The notes beneath the pieces are model-generated. The model was given only the letters and a program-made list of their open reading frames with translations, was not told where the DNA came from and made no database searches. Source: Candidatus Omnitrophota bacterium (GTDB lineage: Bacteria > Omnitrophota > Gorgyraeia > Gorgyraeales > Gorgyraeaceae). From it: a DNA stretch of 9,010 bases. Numbering within the stretch: position 1 is the stretch's first letter; each line of letters starts with the position of its first letter. The translations under genes were made by a program, and so were the position numbers. The stretch spans positions 1 to 9,010 of the forward strand of contig JABMRA010000135.1 in assembly GCA_013202925.1 (NCBI GenBank), written 5' to 3'. This document shows positions 1-5,099 of this stretch, one piece after another.

Positions 1-761
1 ACCGGCTCACCAAGGATCTCGCTGGCAAGAGATAGATACCTCTTTGCCCCTATTGAATTTTTGTCATACAGGTGTATTGGCTTGCCAAACCCAGGTGCCT
101 CGCTCAACCTTATACTCCTGGGGATTATGGTCTTAAAAACCTTTTCCTTAAAGAACTGCCTTGCTTCATCTATGACCTCTGCGGTCAGGTTGGTCCTGTA
201 ATCAGCCATTGTCAATAGAACGCCTTCTATTTCCAGGTCAGGGTTCAGGTTCTCCCTTACAAGGTTTATGGTATTCAAAAGCTGGCTCAGGCCTTCCAGG
301 GCATAATATTCGCACTGGATCGGTATTAGTACAGATGTGGCTGCTGTTAAGGCATTGATAGTCAAAAGCCCCAAAGAAGGCGGTGAATCTATGAGGATAA
401 AATCATAGTCATTTGATATGGCCTTAAGCGAGTTTTTGAGCCTGTATTCCCTGTTCATAAGACTGATAAGCTCGATCTCGGCGCCAGTAAGAGCAATGCT
501 GGAAGGTACTAGTCTAAACTCAGGCATATAAAGATCATGGACTACGTCTTGGGGCTGGGTATCATTAATCAGGACATCATATATATTTTTATCTCTCTTG
601 GATTTATCTACACCCAATCCGCTAGTTGCATTGCCCTGGGGATCAAAGTCTATGAGCAAGACCTTCTTGCCTTTGTGGGCAATATAATAGCCAAGATTAA
701 TAGCTGTGGTAGTCTTCCCAACTCCTCCTTTTTGGTTACAAATCGCTATGATTTTACCCAT
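1..761 (-). CDS. parA: Chromosome-partitioning ATPase ParA/Soj (3' end cut off)
   Basis: Reading the minus strand from ATG at 761 gives 253 complete codons that run off the window. The product is a ParA/Soj P-loop ATPase, which binds DNA non-specifically as an ATP dimer and moves ParB-parS complexes to segregate new origins. Visible motifs are the deviant Walker A KGGVGKTT (residues 11-18, with the signature lysine K11), Walker A' LIDFDPQGN (36-44) and Walker B FILIDSPPSLG (121-131). TMADYRTNLT (184-193) contains R189, in the stretch that in B. subtilis Soj carries the DNA-binding arginine. Family members are about 250-260 residues, so only a few C-terminal residues are probably missing. The Shine-Dalgarno signal is weak (AGG about 13 bases upstream). 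A parS site lies 37 bases upstream. ParB would be expected just beyond the window edge. MinD-type or plasmid ParA is less likely given the origin context. Confidence 0.96.
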   Translation of the reverse strand, partial: MGKIIAICNQKGGVGKTTTAINLGYYIAHKGKKVLLIDFDPQGNATSGLGVDKSKRDKNIYDVLINDTQPQDVVHDLYMPEFRLVPSSIALTGAEIELISLMNREYRLKNSLKAISNDYDFILIDSPPSLGLLTINALTAATSVLIPIQCEYYALEGLSQLLNTINLVRENLNPDLEIEGVLLTMADYRTNLTAEVIDEARQFFKEKVFKTIIPRSIRLSEAPGFGKPIHLYDKNSIGAKRYLSLASEILGEP

Positions 762-790
762 TGTGGATTGACCTGGTTATGACCTACGCC

Positions 791-820
791 TTTTTAGTGT
801 TCCACGTGGAACACTAAAAA
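791..820. repeat. Perfect 30-bp palindrome enclosing parS
   Basis: The parS symmetry extends seven bases beyond the 16-bp core on each side (TTTTTAG on the left, CTAAAAA on the right), giving two perfect 15-bp arms with no spacer. Symmetry breaks at 790/821 (c versus a). As RNA it could form a hairpin, but no T-tract follows the stem on either strand, so it does not look like a classical intrinsic terminator. Confidence 0.95.
798..813. promoter_or_regulatory. parS: parS centromere site
   Basis: TGTTCCACGTGGAACA is a fully symmetric version of the B. subtilis-type parS consensus (TGTTNCACGTGAAACA; one base differs). ParB binds such sites as a dimer and spreads from them to form the partition complex. 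It lies between parA and the jag-like gene, close to dnaA, where chromosomal parS sites usually cluster. The site could also let ParB influence parA expression, but that is inference. Confidence 0.93.
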
Positions 821-837
821 AACTGCTCATTAAAACC

Positions 838-880
838 GTCCTACTTCGCCAAATACTTACGTATTTGGCTTCGTAGAGAC
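838..880 (-). repeat. Structured hairpin unit 1 of a BIME-like pair (minus-strand orientation)
   Basis: Read on the minus strand: an outer helix GTC/GAC, a single bulged T, helix CTAC/GTAG, a symmetric 3x3 internal loop GAA/GAA, a 9-bp helix GCCAAATAC/GTATTTGGC, and a GTAA loop of the GNRA class. On the plus strand the helices are 838-840/878-880, 841-844/873-876 and 848-856/861-869, with the loop at 857-860. The arrangement matches unit 2 in inverted orientation although the stem sequences differ. It resembles REP elements mobilised by RAYT transposases. That link is inference, because no transposase is in the window. Confidence 0.7.
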
Positions 881-882
881 TA

Positions 883-929
883 GGTTCCTGCGAAGCTCAA
901 AAACGAAAGTTTTTGAGCGAAGCAGAACC
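883..929 (+). repeat. Structured hairpin unit 2 of a BIME-like pair (plus-strand orientation)
   Basis: Read on the plus strand: outer helix GGTT/AACC (883-886/926-929), one bulged C (887), helix CTGC/GCAG (888-891/922-925), 3x3 internal loop GAA/GAA (892-894/919-921), a 10-bp helix GCTCAAAAAC/GTTTTTGAGC (895-904/909-918) and a GAAA tetraloop (905-908). Each arm contains GCGAAGC (890-896, 917-923), a heptamer known for very stable DNA mini-hairpins. The unit is separated from unit 1 by only two bases (TA, 881-882). Confidence 0.7.
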
Positions 930-948
930 GTATCATAAACCGTATCAT
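926..948. repeat. Short tandem repeat, 11-bp unit with 12-bp period
   Basis: AACCGTATCAT occurs at 926-936 and again at 938-948, separated by one A. The first copy overlaps the outer helix of hairpin unit 2, and the second runs through the stop codon of the jag-like gene (945-947). It may mark the edge of the inserted repeat element or a replication-slippage event. Confidence 0.9.
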
Positions 949-1154
949 TTTTTATGTAACTTCTTCTTAACCTTGACTTTGGCCAATTTGGAACCCTGCA
1001 TGCTAAACAGGCCTTTATGCTCTTCTCTCAAGACCTTTATATCAACCTCTGATCTCTCAAGACCTAATTTAGACAGCGCAATCTCGATCGCCTCAGCCGC
1101 GGTCTTTGCCTCTACTGCTATTTCATCCAGGGATCTTTGTTTGTTCATGGTCAT
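945..1154 (-). CDS. Short Jag N-domain protein (Jag/KhpB-like, lacking KH and R3H domains)
   Basis: A 69-residue protein starts at ATG 1154, which overlaps the yidC stop codon as ATGA, a typical coupled start. ATG at 1148 is an alternative, and a TTG at 1169 would also be in frame but inside yidC. The sequence matches the Jag N-terminal domain: the helix EAIEIALSKLGL, then SEVDIKVLREEHKGLFSMQGSKLAKVKV, with the usual glycine-containing turn region. It ends in a lysine-rich tail (KVKVKKKLHKK). Full Jag/KhpB/EloR proteins, usually 200 residues or more, continue into RNA-binding KH and R3H domains. Here the stop is followed by non-coding repeats and parS, so those domains are absent. Its place directly after yidC is the normal jag position. 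Function is unproven: the family links RNA binding to membrane insertion or cell elongation, but the RNA-binding part is missing. Confidence 0.82.
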   Translation of the reverse strand: MTMNKQRSLDEIAVEAKTAAEAIEIALSKLGLERSEVDIKVLREEHKGLFSMQGSKLAKVKVKKKLHKK

Positions 1155-2743
1155 GTCTTTCTCAAGCAAAGGTACTGCAATGTGCTTGTCAGAACTGTAT
1201 TGGTGAGCCAGTAGAGCACAAGTCCTGAAGGCAGCGAGTAAAATATAAAGCCAAACATGATAGGCATAACAGATGTCATCATCTTCTGCTGATCCGTCTG
1301 GGCCGCGCTTGTCTTGGCCTGTGACAGCTTCTGCTGTACTATCATAGCACCTATCATCAAGATTGGCAATAGATTTATTGCATTTCCAAGGATGGGTATA
1401 TTAAACGGCAGGTGAAATGCGGCATCTGGCATGGACAGGTCCTTTATCCACAAAAAGCTCGCTCCCTTCAGCTCAACTGACCTCATGAGCGTCTGGTAGA
1501 GCGCTATAAATATGGGCATCTGCAAAAGCATTGGAAAACATCCGCCCATTGGATTTACCTTATATCGTTTATAAAGCTCCATTATTTCCTTGTTTAATTT
1601 ATGCGGGTTGTCCTTGTGCTGCGTGCGCACCTTTTCTATCTGGGGCTGAAGTTCCTGAAGCCTGCGCATTGATTTCAGGCTCTTGAAGCTAAGCGGAAAC
1701 AATAAAAAACTCACACAGCATGTAAGTAAAAGTATCGCTACGCCGTAGTTGTGGGACAGGCTGTAGAAAAATTTCAGGACACTTAAGAGTACCAGGCCTA
1801 TGCTTGTAAAGATACCAAAATTCAATGCCTTGCCAAAACTCGGGTCCACTTTTTCAAGTTCCGTTACATCGGTGGGGCCTATGTATAAAAGAAAATTATA
1901 GGTCCGGGTTTCTCCGGGAAGGACCCTTTCATCATCCACAATAAAACCTACCACAGGCGAGCCTTTTATGTTTTTGGTAAAAACACCCGATGTGGTAAAA
2001 TCAGGCCTTGCGATTATTGAATAATATTTATTTTTCAAGGCCAGCCATTTGATATTGTTTTGATATAACCTATTGTATTTCTTGAAGTTACCGCCTGCTA
2101 CCTTTTTGAATTTGCCATCTTCATATAAGACATCCGCGCTTATAAATCTCGACTCATAAGCCTCTTTATTGGAAATATTTGAACCAGTGGTGATCTCAAA
2201 TGACAGGGCCTGGGTTGCGCCGGAATTATTCGTTATTTTTATAGACGCTGTAAGCGCGTGCTTGTCCCTTAAAAATCTTATATTTTTTTCTACTACTATG
2301 CCGGATTTTTCCGCGTAGAGAGTGGCTGTATCCTCTTTTATTTCAAATGGTTGCGAAGATAGGCCTGCCAACGCGCCCTTGCCTTCTATCGAAAGAATCC
2401 CTGCCTGATATATTGCGCCCTCAACAAGATCTATATCAAGCCTTTTGCCATCCTTGATCCTGATCTTTTGTATTGACCCCCCGATATTTGATACGCCAAG
2501 TTCGTATGTCCTGTTCCTGAACGCGCCTGATATAGCGCCTTCAGGCAACATAGGCTCAGAGACTTCAGGGGCCTCGCGCTCCATTGTCTCTGCGCGTGTT
2601 TCTACAACCTCTCTCTTTTCAACCAGCCTGGAAGGCGTTTCTTCAAATCCTGTTGGCGGCGAATTTACCTTGCCGATAAAAAGCGGGTACAAGAGCATAA
2701 CAACAATCGAAAGCACTACTGCGAGCAATAATCTTTTTTCCAT
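1151..2743 (-). CDS. yidC: Membrane protein insertase YidC/Oxa1
   Basis: YidC inserts membrane proteins, alone or with SecYEG. The 530 residues show an N-terminal signal anchor (about 5-23), a large periplasmic beta domain (about 70-295) typical of Gram-negative YidC, an amphipathic segment (309-329), and the conserved insertase core. The core includes TM2 (333-353), a charged cytoplasmic hairpin (354-395, with SMRRLQELQPQIEKVR), KVNPMGGCFPMLLQMPIF (395-412), a membrane segment near 451-471 and a final hydrophobic hairpin containing LPSGLVLYW (504-512). An ungapped alignment with E. coli YidC places Ser345 where the hydrophilic-groove arginine (R366) sits. The protein ends about ten residues after the last helix, without the long basic tail of some homologues. 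The start ATG lies two bases after the yidD stop, with AAGG just upstream. The stop overlaps the jag start (ATGA). Confidence 0.97.
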   Translation of the reverse strand: MEKRLLLAVVLSIVVMLLYPLFIGKVNSPPTGFEETPSRLVEKREVVETRAETMEREAPEVSEPMLPEGAISGAFRNRTYELGVSNIGGSIQKIRIKDGKRLDIDLVEGAIYQAGILSIEGKGALAGLSSQPFEIKEDTATLYAEKSGIVVEKNIRFLRDKHALTASIKITNNSGATQALSFEITTGSNISNKEAYESRFISADVLYEDGKFKKVAGGNFKKYNRLYQNNIKWLALKNKYYSIIARPDFTTSGVFTKNIKGSPVVGFIVDDERVLPGETRTYNFLLYIGPTDVTELEKVDPSFGKALNFGIFTSIGLVLLSVLKFFYSLSHNYGVAILLLTCCVSFLLFPLSFKSLKSMRRLQELQPQIEKVRTQHKDNPHKLNKEIMELYKRYKVNPMGGCFPMLLQMPIFIALYQTLMRSVELKGASFLWIKDLSMPDAAFHLPFNIPILGNAINLLPILMIGAMIVQQKLSQAKTSAAQTDQQKMMTSVMPIMFGFIFYSLPSGLVLYWLTNTVLTSTLQYLCLRKT

Positions 2744-2745
2744 AT

Positions 2746-2961
2746 TTACCTTAGTGGGTCATAGCCGCCAGGGAAGAAAGGATTGCAGCGAAGAATCCTC
2801 GTAAGCCCCTTTAATAGGCCGTGACACACACCCCTTTTTTCTATTGCAGCAAGTGTATATTCAGAGCACGAAGGATAGTATCTGCATTTACATAACATAA
2901 ATGGTGATATATGGTTATGGTAAAACATGATACTATTTTTCAACATACTTTTTAAAAACAT
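2746..2961 (-). CDS. yidD: Membrane protein insertion efficiency factor YidD
   Basis: A 71-residue protein with the YidD family hallmarks: ISPFMLCKCRYYPSCSEYT (residues 18-36) and RILRCNPFFPGGYDP (55-69). YidD is a small inner-face membrane-associated protein reported to assist YidC-dependent insertion. The start at 2961 overlaps the rnpA end by 29 bases and has a GGAGG about 12 bases upstream, which is rather far. ATG at 2946 (MLKNSIMFYHN) or 2928 would give shorter products that still keep the conserved core, so the exact start is uncertain. It sits between rnpA and yidC, two bases before yidC, the standard order. Confidence 0.95.
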   Translation of the reverse strand: MFLKSMLKNSIMFYHNHISPFMLCKCRYYPSCSEYTLAAIEKRGVCHGLLKGLTRILRCNPFFPGGYDPLR

Positions 2962-3292
2962 TGGCGAGATCCGCCTCCAATAAAACCGAGCTTGTGTGCG
3001 GCTTGACGTTCTTTGCCAGGATCACGATATCATATCCCTGAGGCAAAAGGTGCTTTGTCTTTCTATATGCCTCTCTTAAGAGCCTTCTGAATCTGTTTCT
3101 CAGGACAAGTTTCTTGTTGTGTAAATTTTTTTTGATTATAAACGCAGCCCTATTGACTGGAAGGTCGATATCCCTTTTTAATAGATATATATTGACTGAT
3201 CTGCCTTTGAGGAAAACGCCTTTATCAAAAACGCCGCTTATCAGGCTGGCCTTTTTGAGGCGCTCCTTCCTTGCAAAGGAGTATGGTCTCAT
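2933..3292 (-). CDS. rnpA: Ribonuclease P protein component
   Basis: RnpA is the protein cofactor of RNase P, which binds the pre-tRNA 5' leader and helps the RNA subunit cut it. From ATG 3292 it is 119 residues, normal for the family. The signature basic helix is clear: KLVLRNRFRRLLREAYR (61-77, with RNR at 65-67), followed by GYDIVILAK (86-94). The N-terminal FARKERLKK matches the usual opening of the family. ATG 3292 overlaps the rpmH stop as TGATG, suggesting translational coupling. A TTG one codon earlier (3295) is possible but less likely. Co-transcription with rpmH is the classic arrangement. Confidence 0.96.
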   Translation of the reverse strand: MRPYSFARKERLKKASLISGVFDKGVFLKGRSVNIYLLKRDIDLPVNRAAFIIKKNLHNKKLVLRNRFRRLLREAYRKTKHLLPQGYDIVILAKNVKPHTSSVLLEADLANVFKKYVEK

Positions 3293-3429
3293 CAAGCGCT
3301 CAGCGTTTTTCGGCCTTTTTTCCGTCGACGTCTTATGATAGCCCTGCCCTTGGCAGTACGCATCCTGCGTCTGAATCCGTGCTTTCTCTTCCGTTTTAAA
3401 AGACTTTTCCTGGTAAGGTTTTTTTTCAC
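3292..3429 (-). CDS. rpmH: 50S ribosomal protein bL34
   Basis: A 45-residue, extremely basic protein read from a GTG start at 3429 to TGA at 3294-3292. The stretch KRKRKHGFRRRMRTAKGRA (residues 12-30) followed by IIRRRRKKGRKTLSA is the bL34 pattern (family form KRKRTHGFRARMATKGGR...LARRRAKGRKRLSA). The N-terminus KKNLTRKSLL departs from the usual KRTYQPS but ends in the same KRKRKHGF block. GTG is supported by a strong Shine-Dalgarno AGGGGAG (3440-3434) at proper spacing. bL34 is a small protein of the large ribosomal subunit. It is the first gene of the rpmH-rnpA-yidD-yidC-jag operon. Confidence 0.95.
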   Translation of the reverse strand: MKKNLTRKSLLKRKRKHGFRRRMRTAKGRAIIRRRRKKGRKTLSA

Positions 3430-3433
3430 AGCG

Positions 3434-3442
3434 CTCCCCTTT
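3434..3442 (-). promoter_or_regulatory. Ribosome binding site of rpmH
   Basis: Minus-strand AAAGGGGAG ends four bases before the GTG codon at 3429. It is one of the strongest Shine-Dalgarno matches in the window and decides the GTG start. Confidence 0.85.
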
Positions 3443-3455
3443 GTGTAGAAAATTT

Positions 3456-3483
3456 ATTATAACATAATGGATTTTATCGTCAA
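3456..3483 (-). promoter_or_regulatory. Sigma-70-type promoter of the rpmH operon
   Basis: On the minus strand, TTGACG (3483-3478) and a perfect TATAAT (3461-3456) are separated by 16 bases. Transcription would start near 3449-3450 and give a leader of about 20 bases that includes the strong rpmH ribosome binding site. It fires away from dnaA, back to back with the dnaA promoter. Confidence 0.8.
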
Positions 3484-3506
3484 GGACAAATTTCCGTTGC
3501 CCTCAC

Positions 3507-3537
3507 TTTACACTTTTGACAATGTTAAAAATGTAAA
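3507..3537. repeat. Imperfect inverted repeat between the divergent promoters
   Basis: TTTACACTTTT (3507-3517) and AAAAATGTAAA (3527-3537) form 11-base arms with one mismatch around a 9-base centre (GACAATGTT). It lies midway between the rpmH and dnaA promoters, the place for an operator, but no known regulator site is recognised. In AT-rich DNA such a repeat may arise by chance. Confidence 0.45.
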
Positions 3538-3562
3538 CTGTTTTATATAAATAAAATTCTTC

Positions 3563-3591
3563 TTGAAAACGCGGTTTGCGCTTGTTATAAT
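3563..3591 (+). promoter_or_regulatory. Sigma-70-type promoter of dnaA with extended -10
   Basis: TTGAAA (3563-3568), a 17-base spacer, and a perfect TATAAT (3586-3591) preceded by TGT (extended -10, TGTTATAAT). Transcription should start near 3597-3599, only about 3-5 bases before the dnaA ATG at 3602. Confidence 0.8.
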
Positions 3592-3601
3592 ATCCTAACT
3601 T

Positions 3602-4939
3602 ATGAAAGTCGACCTATCTAATATTTGGGATCAAATCCTTGAATATACAAAACAGGAAATAGGGGAGAGGGCGTTTGAAAACTGGTTTGCGCAGACGCAT
3701 CTGGCGTCGATAACAGAGGACGGGCTCGTTATAGAGGTGCCGTCCAATTTTTTCAAGGACTGGATCTACGATCATTACAGGGATATATTGAATATATCAA
3801 TATTAAAGACCATTGGAAAAGTGATACCGATTAGCTTTGAGGTAAAAGAATCTCTAAAGACAAAAATGCCTGAGGAGGCGAGGGTCCCGCGCGCACCGGA
3901 AAAGGCGCCGCAGAAAAAACCATTTTACCTGAATCCGAGATATACTTTCGAGGGCTTTGTGGTAGGGCCGTCGAACCGCTTTGCCCACGCAGCCACGCAG
4001 GCTATCGCAGAATCGCCGGCAAAGGCGTACAACCCGCTTTTTATATACGGCGGCGTGGGCCTTGGCAAGACACACCTTATGCAGGCCGCCTGCCACTATA
4101 TATCTGACACGCATAAAAACCTGAGGATATTCTACACCTCGAGCGAGAGCTTTACCAACGAGCTCATAAACGCCATTAAAAACAGGACCACGCCCATGTT
4201 CAGGGAAAAATACCGGAAGGTCGACGTGCTTTTGATAGACGACGTGCATTTTATAGCGGGCAAGGAAGCCACGCAGGAGGAATTTTTCCATACATTCAAC
4301 GCGCTTTACGACGCCCATAAACAGATAGTCTTGTCCAGCGACCGGCCGCCAAAGACCATCCCGGGCCTGGAAGAACGTCTTGTATCCAGGTTTGAGTGGG
4401 GGCTTGTTACAGATGTCCAGCCGCCTGACCTTGAGACGCGCATGGCCATACTTAAAAAGAAGGCCGAAAGAAATGCCACGACCCTCCCAGAGGATGTGCT
4501 GTATCTTATTGCCGAAGGCCTGAAGACAAACATACGGGAACTCGAGGGCGCGCTTATAAAGGTCATAGCCTATGCCTCGCTGGAAAACAAATCCATTACC
4601 CTGGGCCTTGCAAAGGACGTATTAAAAGACGTGCTCCTTGAAGGAGAAAAAAGGATATCCATAGACCTTATACAGAAAAAGGTGGCCAAATATTTTGACA
4701 TAAAGACCTCTGACATGAAGGCAAAAAAGCGCTCTAGGCAGGTCGCCTACCCCAGACAGGTGGCAATGTACCTGTCGAGGGAGCTCACCGACCTCACGCT
4801 CCCTGACATAGGGGAGCATTTTGGCGGCAGGGACCACTCCACAGTCATACACGCCTGCGAGAAGATACAGAATGAGTTAAGGCGGGACCAAAATGTTAAG
4901 AACCTGATAAACCGGCTGATGCTGGAGGTAAATAGTTAG
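3602..4939 (+). CDS. dnaA: Chromosomal replication initiator protein DnaA
   Basis: DnaA is the AAA+ initiator that binds DnaA boxes, forms an ATP-dependent filament and melts oriC. All four domains are visible in 445 residues: domain I (about 1-80, with ENWF near 26-29), a short variable linker (about 85-108), the AAA+ core and the C-terminal DNA-binding domain. Motifs are Walker A GGVGLGKTH (150-158), Walker B VLLIDDVHF (209-217), sensor 1 near LSSD (244-247), the arginine finger in VSRFEWG (R263), sensor 2 NIRELEGAL (R312), and the box-binding signature GGRDHSTVIHA (408-418). An in-frame TAA lies two codons before the ATG, so no longer start exists. No Shine-Dalgarno sequence precedes it. 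With the promoter so close, the transcript may be nearly leaderless. It is transcribed away from rpmH. Confidence 0.98.
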   Translation: MKVDLSNIWDQILEYTKQEIGERAFENWFAQTHLASITEDGLVIEVPSNFFKDWIYDHYRDILNISILKTIGKVIPISFEVKESLKTKMPEEARVPRAPEKAPQKKPFYLNPRYTFEGFVVGPSNRFAHAATQAIAESPAKAYNPLFIYGGVGLGKTHLMQAACHYISDTHKNLRIFYTSSESFTNELINAIKNRTTPMFREKYRKVDVLLIDDVHFIAGKEATQEEFFHTFNALYDAHKQIVLSSDRPPKTIPGLEERLVSRFEWGLVTDVQPPDLETRMAILKKKAERNATTLPEDVLYLIAEGLKTNIRELEGALIKVIAYASLENKSITLGLAKDVLKDVLLEGEKRISIDLIQKKVAKYFDIKTSDMKAKKRSRQVAYPRQVAMYLSRELTDLTLPDIGEHFGGRDHSTVIHACEKIQNELRRDQNVKNLINRLMLEVNS

Positions 4940-4942
4940 CAC

Positions 4943-5049
4943 TGTTGACAACGCGAATTTATTTGTGGACTATTTTTGTTTCATAACTATAATTGGAAGA
5001 TGGGGTTTTAGAGTTTTCAACATATCAACACCGCGTACTACTAATATTA
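4943..5049. other. oriC: Candidate oriC core (DnaA-like boxes plus unwinding element)
   Basis: The dnaA-dnaN gap holds several degenerate DnaA-box-like 9-mers: TGTTGACAA (4943-4951), TGTGGACTA (4964-4972), TTTTCAACA (5014-5022) and ATATCAACA (5022-5030). Each differs from TTATCCACA, or its complement, by two bases. The last two overlap by one base and are followed by GC-rich CCGCG (5031-5035), then CTACTAATATTA (5038-5049), then AT-rich DNA to about 5080. Box, GC spacer and trio-like tract is the order described for the basal unwinding system of bacterial origins. No perfect box is seen, so this is a candidate only. Confidence 0.6.
4966..4993 (+). promoter_or_regulatory. Possible promoter of dnaN
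   Basis: A perfect TATAAT (4988-4993) lies 16 bases after TGGACT (4966-4971), which matches four of six -35 bases. The -35 overlaps the DnaA-like box TGTGGACTA, which would allow DnaA control. The leader to dnaN would run about 100 bases through the origin core. Read-through from dnaA is also possible, as no terminator is seen. Confidence 0.5.
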
Positions 5050-5085
5050 CGAGTTTTTAAATATTAAAGATACTAATAAAAGCCC

Positions 5086-5092
5086 AAGGGAG
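5086..5092 (+). promoter_or_regulatory. Ribosome binding site that sets the dnaN start
   Basis: AAGGGAG ends seven bases before ATG 5100 but only one base before ATG 5094. Normal spacing therefore favours 5100 as the start. Confidence 0.8.
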
Positions 5093-5099
5093 AATGTTG

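Noticed and set aside
791..820. Intrinsic terminator between jag and parA
   Set aside because: The palindrome is strong, but no T-run follows the stem on either strand, and its core is a parS match, which explains it better.
838..929. CRISPR repeats
   Set aside because: Only two hairpins in inverted orientation, two bases apart, with no spacers or regular direct repeats.
913..1206. Plus-strand open frame of 97 codons
   Set aside because: It lies over the repeat element, the jag-like gene and the end of yidC in the opposite sense, matches no known family by eye, and has no credible start signal.
3516..3550. TTGACA at 3516 with a TATA-rich stretch as another dnaA promoter
   Set aside because: The nearest -10-like sequence is about 20 bases away, too far for a good sigma-70 promoter. 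The site at 3563-3591 is much better.
3854..4318. Minus-strand open frame of 154 codons inside dnaA
   Set aside because: It is antisense to conserved DnaA codons, including Walker A and B, so it is a shadow of dnaA.
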